A DNA stretch of 64,000 bases, taken from assembly GCA_026413225.1 (NCBI GenBank), contig CM048557.1:67074987-67138986 (forward strand), read 5' to 3'. The position numbers and the translations under genes are program-made. The notes under the pieces are model-generated. The model was not told where the DNA came from and did not search any database. It was given only the letters and a program-made list of their open reading frames with translations. How positions within the stretch are numbered: position 1 is the stretch's first letter; each line of letters opens with the position of its first letter. Shown here in pieces: positions 56,780 to 64,000 of the stretch. The stretch is from Otis tarda (Eukaryota > Chordata > Aves > Otidiformes > Otididae).

Positions 56780-59700
56780 CTAGAAAAAAAAAAAAAAAAA
56801 CAGAAAGGGAAGAAGTTATAGTCGCAAAATATGCCTGCCTGGATTACAGAAGGTGGCCCAGAGTCGGCACCAGCACGCCTCCTGCTCTGTGTCAAGCAGC
56901 CCACGCTTCAAGAGGAACCACACGAGGAAGGAAAAGCAGCAACCAGGCTGCAACATCCACCCTTGGAGAACTTCTTGCAACAGGATTACGATTCTTAAGG
57001 ACAGCAGAGATCTTCCCGTTCGAGAAATCGGTTTCCAAGGAGTTGCAAGGAGAAATCCTAACATTTCAGTTCTATCTGCTGTGCAAACATGGCTAGGGAT
57101 TCATTCTAGAGTTAGAGCCGTCCGTCTGTCCGTTCGTTTCTTAATCCAGCTGTAAGGCACATGTGGGTCCAACAGTTTATTCTGAAATTAGCTACTCTAC
57201 ATACAATTTTTTTTTGCTTTCAGTACAGTTAAAGCTGAAAAGGCAAATGAGCAGGTGCTCAGCAGAGATCCCAGCAGATATCTGATCTCCCAGTGCCACC
57301 CCAAATGAAACCTAGCCTTTAGCACATCACTAAAAGCAAATTTGGTGTCCTTTCCCGTGAGGGTCCTTCCACTATACACTGGATGTCCCCCCAAAGCGAC
57401 AGACGCACCACGTAAGGCTGACGGGAACCACGTGCAAGGACGTGTACGGTGAAGAATTTAAGAGCTGTGAAGGAGACACTCGGATGCTGCTGAGGTTACA
57501 GCAGCGGCACCATTCCCGCGACAGTCCCAGCTCCCCCTTTCCGTTACGCCTTCACAGTCATCTTCAACTCAAAGGTCAAAAAACGCAAAAGCCCATGGAG
57601 CTGCCACAGGAGACTTCAGGCTCTTCTCCCAGAAGTATCGCATAAGCATATTGCGGAACTAACTATAGATTATGTTTCCATGGTAATCTTTGAATTGTTA
57701 CACTAAAGGGCCTCCTTTCCGAGATGCGGATAATCCGTGCCTGCTAGTTTAAGAACAGCAGGTTCAACGCCACGTTCATCGTGCGCCGATACGGGCACAT
57801 TCAGACAGGGAATACGTTTCCCTTGACAGCCACCACCGAAACACTTGCTTTAGGATTGCATTTCTAGCCTAAAACCAGCTTTTAATTAAAAACCTCAAGC
57901 TGTAACATCTATAAAGTCAGACACACGACACGTTTGCAGCAGACAGATGCAGCCAGAAGCCCTGCTGGGCTCTCTCCTGCCGCGCCGCGGTGCGATCACG
58001 ACACACACCTACCTCAAAACGCCCTCGCTGCTGCTACGCAGGGTACCCGTGGGGTGGGCACACGAGAAGGAGGGAACCTACTCACCCACCCCTCCGGCAG
58101 ACCTGCCAGAGCACGCAGGATGGCTGTCAGAGGGAAGTGGTAACAGCAGATGCCGACCGAGAACGCACACGGACGTGCCGTACGAGCAACCAGGAGCGCA
58201 GCTTGGGGACCTCCCAGGCAGCCCTGCCCCACGGATGAGCCAGGGCTGCGGACCCTCCGGAGTACGGAGAGCCGAGCACCGCTGGAGCCACCTGAGGGAA
58301 GGCTTTGGGAGGAAGATGCTCCACGTTCAGCTGCTGACAGGACACACATGAGGGCAGGCACCACCACCCCTTTGGTCCCTGCAGTGCTCCGAAGGCCTGG
58401 AGGGAGGCACCGCAAAGGATGCTGTCACATTCTCTCCGCTTCTGATTTTATCGGAAGATCATCGCCTCGCTCTTCAACCAGCTTCACCTACAGACTGTGG
58501 TGGGGAGAGAGCTCCCCTCACTGCGGATACGCCCGCCTCATCCCGGAGTCAATTCTCTCCCTGTGCCTTCTGCGTGCTAATTCCAGCTCTTGTTGGAACT
58601 GGGTCACCTCCCAATTTAGTCTCCTCTGCAAAACGCAACCGAGCTGTTTTGTTTGCCTTCTCAGTTGGATGCCGAAAACTAAAATAATCCGACAAAAATA
58701 GAACTTCAGGGTGCTGAAAGAGATGAATAAAAAGAGAATGAGGCTGCTGTAGTGTGTTTCAGCCTCATTTTCCATAGATTCTACCTCATCTCAGTTTACT
58801 TTATAGCTAGGCAGGGTCAGGCCACCCGTTTGCTCCAGCCCAGCCCAGAAGAGCAGCAGGTGAACCACTGCAGCAAACCGCTGTGGAAAACGGTGCCTGC
58901 AGCCCTCCCTTCCGGATCCAGGGCATTTTGGAGCTGTGCTTCTCACACAAGAGAGAGAGGAAAGCTCCCGACGGCTGCCCGCCACCGCACCCCAGGGAGA
59001 AGAGTGGAATACAATTAAAGATGCGACTTTGCACGTTGAAATCTCACGAGCTAGGAGCAGATCAAATTTCACTCGTGAGTTTTCACGGCAGGGTGTTTGA
59101 AAGAGGAGCTGAACGTGTTTTTAAAAGGCCTTCTTCAAGCAGTTTTCAGGAATTCAGCAGGACAATCAGTTCAACACCCTTCATTAAGGGAAGCTGCAAA
59201 CGAAGGCGAGAGCAGGTATTACGCGCAGGAAAACAGGACCAAACTGGTTACCCCAGCAGGCTCAGAGGACACGTTTAGCCAGCAAAGTTGGTTCAGCTGC
59301 TCCCAGCTATTTCTGGTCTATGGAGAAAGACAAAGAGCAGAGCTACGCCTCACCTATTACGGATTTCTCCTTTAAGGTTATATTTCCTCCTGTGTTTCAG
59401 TTAGTCTCTGGCTCGGCCAACAATACCATTTAAGGTTGAAAAGTTATTAATTTACATAATAAAATTATGCCTTAGTCAGAAGTTTTAGTGCCAGAATAAT
59501 TGCCTCGTTTGAATTCAGCGTTCAGTTCATTGCACTGTTTTAATGGCCCCAGATTTAAATAAAACCTTCATCTGGTAACTTCAGGTGGCTGCAAAGGAGT
59601 CCTGCTAACTCCACCTGACCAGCTGAACCGCAGGGCCACCTGCCTCCCAGTTTTGGGGCAGTGGGGAAGAGAATTTCCATTTTAAAAGGGATGTTAGTGA

Positions 59701-62280
59701 TGGATCTTACCTCAAAGAGGTAAGGGGGGCAAAACCAACCCACTCCACACACACTTCGCGGTGAACATGAAGAAGTAAGAACTTCTAGGCAAATATAGCT
59801 TCCTCCCTGCACGTCAGCAGCACATTTAATTTCCAGCTCCTAGAACTGGAACAAGGCTCCCCAGCAGAAACTGCTTTGAAGATGAGCCCAGTCCCCACCC
59901 ACAGTCTACCTTTTATTTCTTCAACACTTCAGCGCTGGCAAGCAGAGAATTGCGGCAGCTGCAGGTTAAGTTTTTAAATATTGAAAAACACCAAAAATAG
60001 CTTTTAAAAGGTGAAATGACTGACAATTCCCTATGATACCTAATGCCAGAATAATTCTGTTTGCTTTCCTCCACCCTTTAAGTTATCAAGCTTTCTAATT
60101 TTATCTTTAGAGACGACGACTCTTCAGAAGTCCGTGGAGCAAGCATAAAAGGTTTGCAATCCCAAATGCGTGGTTTTGAATTGCTGATAAGAGATAATTC
60201 TGCCAGGAATGATCAGCACTGGAACAACCAGCACTGCTGCCTTTATGCTGTTATTCCATCCTTACGCTGATGAAACAAAAGGGCCAGGTTTTTTTCTATT
60301 TCTAATCAGCCGTGTCTGAAAAACAGGATACTTACACTTCTGGAATGACACTGCTGTTTTTACAAGTCGTAACTGCGGTTTGTTTCCACTACAGTTTTAC
60401 CAAGCTGGTTACGAGAGGGGATTGATACAGGAATATACGGCTTCACGCACGTGCAGACATGCGCGCGCCCCTCCTCTCCCTGCTGAAGGGAAGACCCACG
60501 AGCTACCGTGCCAAGCTGGCTAGAATCTTTCCGCATCATTTTGTATTTATATTATCTCCTAAATCACAGCAGCCTAAAAAAATTACAAATTTGCTTCAGT
60601 GGAAGCTCCAAAGTTGGAGGAAAAACTGGTAGAAAAGGCTCAATTCTCAACAACTCCTTTCTAAGGTCCACAGAGAGTCTAGATGCTCTCACCGCACCTG
60701 GGTCAAGGACTCTCACGATGCCCTGTGAAGCCAAAAGATTTCCTCTGGCCAGCAAGAACAGCAACAAAAAAAAAAAGTGTAATCTGCTCAAACAGCATAT
60801 TCACGCTGCAAGTTTTCTGGGCAAAACACCAGAAGGTTTTATTCAGGCGAAAATTTCAATCAAAACCCCAAAGTTTCCTGTGGATTTCTTTTGTTGAGTG
60901 GAGTTAGCGTTTACAAAAAGTTCCTAGCGTTGCTGACTGCACACACAGTGCCAACTACAGCTCTAAAAAACCCTCAGGAAACACTAACAGAAGGCAGAAG
61001 GCAAAAAAAAAAAAAAAAAAAAGAAAAATCCTAACAATAAAAACCCACACCAAGCATAACCTCTGGCAAAGCATTTCTCTTCCCTGGCATCCCATTTCTC
61101 TGTCTGCAGAGCTGAGCTCCTCCGTAAAGGACACGGACAATTACGGAGGACTGAGTACCGAACGCAAGTTGAACTATGGTCAACCACTTGTTGTTTCTGG
61201 AAGGACTCGGTGGGTCCTTGGGGCTCAATCTCCAGTGCCATTTCCATCCCCTCCGCGCTGCCGGGGCAAGGCCAAACAGACCAAGAGCTGCTTCAAAGGC
61301 ATTCCATGGATTCTGCCGGGGCGGGAAAGTCCCAGCCGAGCAGCCGGGACGGACAGCGCTCTGCTACTCACTGGAGCTCCTTCTGGCACGTGGCAAGTGT
61401 CCAAGCTTGGAGAAAGGCGGGCTGGGAAGCACGATGCTCCAGACCAGGGGCGGCTTCAGCTTCAGCAGCTGCGGAGGCATCCGATTTCTAGAAAACTCAC
61501 TTCCTTGCAGCAGTAACTTCATATTAAAGCAAGTGCTGCTGGCCCACCTCCCCACGCCTGCGAAACTGCCTCTTGCATCAGTTGGAGAGCAAGCGAGGAT
61601 TATTATGGGCTTTGGAAGTAAACAGAAGGGATGGACTGCTCGAGCAGCAGAGCTAAACGCAAAGTCGGCGCCTGACTCTCAACGCTGGATCCCCCGCTGC
61701 TTGTTCACCCACGTCAGGTGTTCAAATAACCTGACTTTGGGGGAGATGACACCCAAATATAGCTGCACACGGGAGGAGCTATAAAACCCATCATGCGTAA
61801 AATCCATCATCTTCAGCAAGCAGCAGCTTCGGCTCACAGATTACACAACCAAGCCCGACACACAGACTACTCCGGTTTGCGGGCTCCCACCCATTAATAA
61901 GCTCTGAACACGTTTTAAAGTAAACTCACACGCATCCATACCCTTCAGTATAAAACAGAGCAGCCTTTCTGAATTTTACACAGGAAGAAGTGCCGTCACT
62001 TTGCCAGTCTTTTGTATAAAAGCACTCACCGTGAAGCGAGTGGCGCAGAAGCAATTCTTTGCTGAGCCTGAGGAAGCTCAAACCCATGCTCCCTGCTTCC
62101 CAGCCATACGACAGATGACACAGGGATGACAGAAAGCAGAAGGGAACAAAATAAACTGAAAGGTTTGGTAGTCAAAGTTATAAGCTGCTCCAAAAACATT
62201 TAGCTCAAAGATGATGGGATAGCACGCATGCCTGCGGTGGAACAAGCTAAGATAAGAAGAAATCACAGAAGGACAGTAGG

Positions 62281-62315
<35 letters not shown>

Positions 62316-64000
62316 TGGTTTTATAGGGCTTCTGCTGAAAGCTGCCCAGAGCAGCGCAGATAAGTGGCATGTTTCCTTCTGGAAATGTTTTATCTTTCTT
62401 GATTTAACATTTGTTTTCTAATTTATGAACTGCAAGAGGACCAAGACCTTTCTTAGTACCATGGTGCAGCAAATTTCTTCACACAGTTAACGAACCAACA
62501 CGAAGTGATGCTGTTTAGTCTTCACTTTCACACACACATAATGAGAACACATGAAAGGTTGTGGAAATTAACCTCGGACCGCAGTATCGTAAGAGACTCA
62601 GAGTTCAAGAGAAAGAACAAGCAAAAGTAGATCTGAAGGCAAGTCACCAGGTTGTTCTTTTGAAACTCAAGACCGAAAGGAACTGGTTCATGAAGTCAGC
62701 TGCACTGTGGCGCAGAGGATTTCACTGCAGACAGCACAACCCAGCAGGCATCCTCCAGCAGTCAAAAGGTGTTTTCATTATTAAGAACACAACCCAAAGA
62801 ACAGAAGAAACTCCAAGTGAACGCGCTCCTTCTTCGGGAAGGATACAAGAAGCAGGCACAGGTTTAAGATCACCAGGTCACATCCCTTGGAAACTTGTAT
62901 CTTAGAGATCAGTGAGTCTGGGAATAACGCTGCGCCAGTTCTCACATTTAAGTCACTGCAAAGATATTTAAAAACAAAGTAATAGTAAAAGGTTCTTCAG
63001 TTTGTGAGAGAGAAACTGGGCTGCAAGCAACGCCAGGACAGAGATTAAGAGTACTCTAGGTACAGCACAAAATACTAAATTTGACTTTGCATCATTTCTA
63101 CAGAGAGGTGATAAGGTTGATCATGAAGGCAAAAGCCCAGGGACTCATTTGAACAAGAACATTGGCAAGGGGAGGATTAAAAAGCTTCATGAAAATTGTA
63201 AGGATTGGCTCATCTCAGTTTCAGAATCTAAAATAGACAGGCTTAAACTGGAGGCCAAGCAGCAAGATTTAGAAACCTCTTGAAAGGCAACAACATGAGT
63301 TAATAAAATACGTGGCACATGGGAGGTGGCACTGCAGGGGAGAAAAAAGGGAGAGGGACTACAGCCTCTCCAGGCCTGGTAGTCTGACTTCAATATAAAG
63401 GTGCTTTGCAAGCAAAGAGGATTACGGCAGCACAGAGGAAAAAGGGGGAAGAGGGACTAGTTCAATACGCCAGACTAAGCTGAAGGTTCTCAAAAAAGTA
63501 ATCTTTTTAGACAAAGGTACTACATCTTACTCACATGGACTTCAGAAGGCAGAAGGAGATTTACTGGTTAAGACAGATTGGCAGAGGAACAGGAAAACAG
63601 ACAAAGGAGCTGGCTTAGCAGCAGACAGCCCCAGGTGATGCTGGATAAGAAAATACCATCTTGGAAACCAAAGACAGGCCTCAAGAATCAGCCTGGGGAA
63701 CATGTGATTGCATGAAGAATGACCTCAGCACAAGTACTACAGGTGCACCCCCAGGAACAAAAGGCATTTCCAAAACAGCAGAGGCACAAAGCACCGAGTA
63801 ACAGAAACAGAGTTCTGAAATACAGACGGTGATACACCAACAAGCTGCACACCAAGAAGTTTTGGAGATACCAAGAAAGGTGCATTGGCCACCGTAGACA
63901 CATCCATGAAACAGAGGAAAGCGAAGGTGATTCTGTGATATATTCAAGGCAGCGGTGAAAAGCCCTCCTGCCAGATCTGCTCTGGAGCGCAGTGTACGCT
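56780..64000 (-). other. FBXO34: FBXO34 intron upstream of the coding exon (inferred)
   Basis: More than 7 kb on the 5' side of the FBXO34 coding exon, presumed intronic up to an untranslated first exon that I cannot locate here or that lies beyond the window. No other coding exon is supportable. It includes A-runs at 61003-61022 (20) and 62281-62313 (33). From about 62.56 kb to the end the DNA is purine-rich on the plus strand with one CR1-like word near 63509; it may be an eroded retroelement but I cannot call it. Confidence 0.5.
62281..62313. repeat. 33-base A homopolymer
   Basis: Thirty-three uninterrupted A residues between ACAGTAGG and GGTGGTTTTA, the longest homopolymer in the window. 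It may be a retroposon tail or a slippage-expanded run. The exact length may be a sequencing or assembly artefact. Confidence 0.95.

Noticed and set aside
56770-56904. N-terminal 45-codon extension of the FBXO34 frame on the minus strand
   Set aside because: It translates a poly-pyrimidine tract and crosses a strong splice acceptor. FBXO34 homologues begin at MHLKPY.
1-64000. CRISPR array, operon, phage or bacterial defence system
   Set aside because: The window is spliced vertebrate nuclear DNA. No direct-repeat/spacer array or bacterial gene organisation is present.

Overview
This is a vertebrate nuclear window, almost certainly from a bird. It carries spliced genes with GT-AG introns, CpG-island promoters, CR1 LINE remnants of the avian/reptilian kind, and no SINEs that I can recognise. 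Two complete multi-exon genes could be assembled exon by exon from reading frame, splice phase and remembered vertebrate family sequences. A third gene has its whole coding region in one exon, and one tRNA gene is present. The order matches human 14q22: FBXO34, ATG14 and TBPL2, with KTN1 expected next.

Layout. Positions 1-5.6 kb look like intron 1 of a leftward gene, inferred to be KTN1; its CpG-island promoter and a non-coding first exon with a good splice donor lie at about 5.3-5.9 kb. A degenerate GC-rich minisatellite follows (5.9-6.35 kb), then about 11.7 kb of intergenic DNA holding one CR1 tail. TBPL2 (TBP-related factor, plus strand) runs from 18,314 to 28,112 in seven coding exons. 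A tRNA-Gly(UCC) gene sits antisense just inside its first intron. ATG14 (autophagy PI3K complex subunit, plus strand) runs from 31,160 to 47,837 in ten coding exons, with a 3' UTR to about 50.57 kb. FBXO34 (minus strand) has its coding exon at 56,769-54,589 and poly(A) signals near 53.99 and 53.93 kb, so it converges on ATG14. The rest, to 64 kb, is the intron upstream of the FBXO34 coding exon, ending in unassigned, possibly retroelement-derived DNA.

How the genes relate. They are functionally unrelated neighbours held in an old block: a germline TFIID-type factor, the targeting subunit of autophagy Vps34 complex I, and an F-box substrate adaptor. I see no operon-like or defence-like system and do not claim one. 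The most notable non-standard items are a 28-bp-arm hairpin in TBPL2 intron 6, the head-on tRNA in TBPL2 intron 1, a GC-AG intron in ATG14, a TFEB/USF-type E-box just upstream of the ATG14 start, and a recent 75-bp tandem duplication in ATG14 intron 7.
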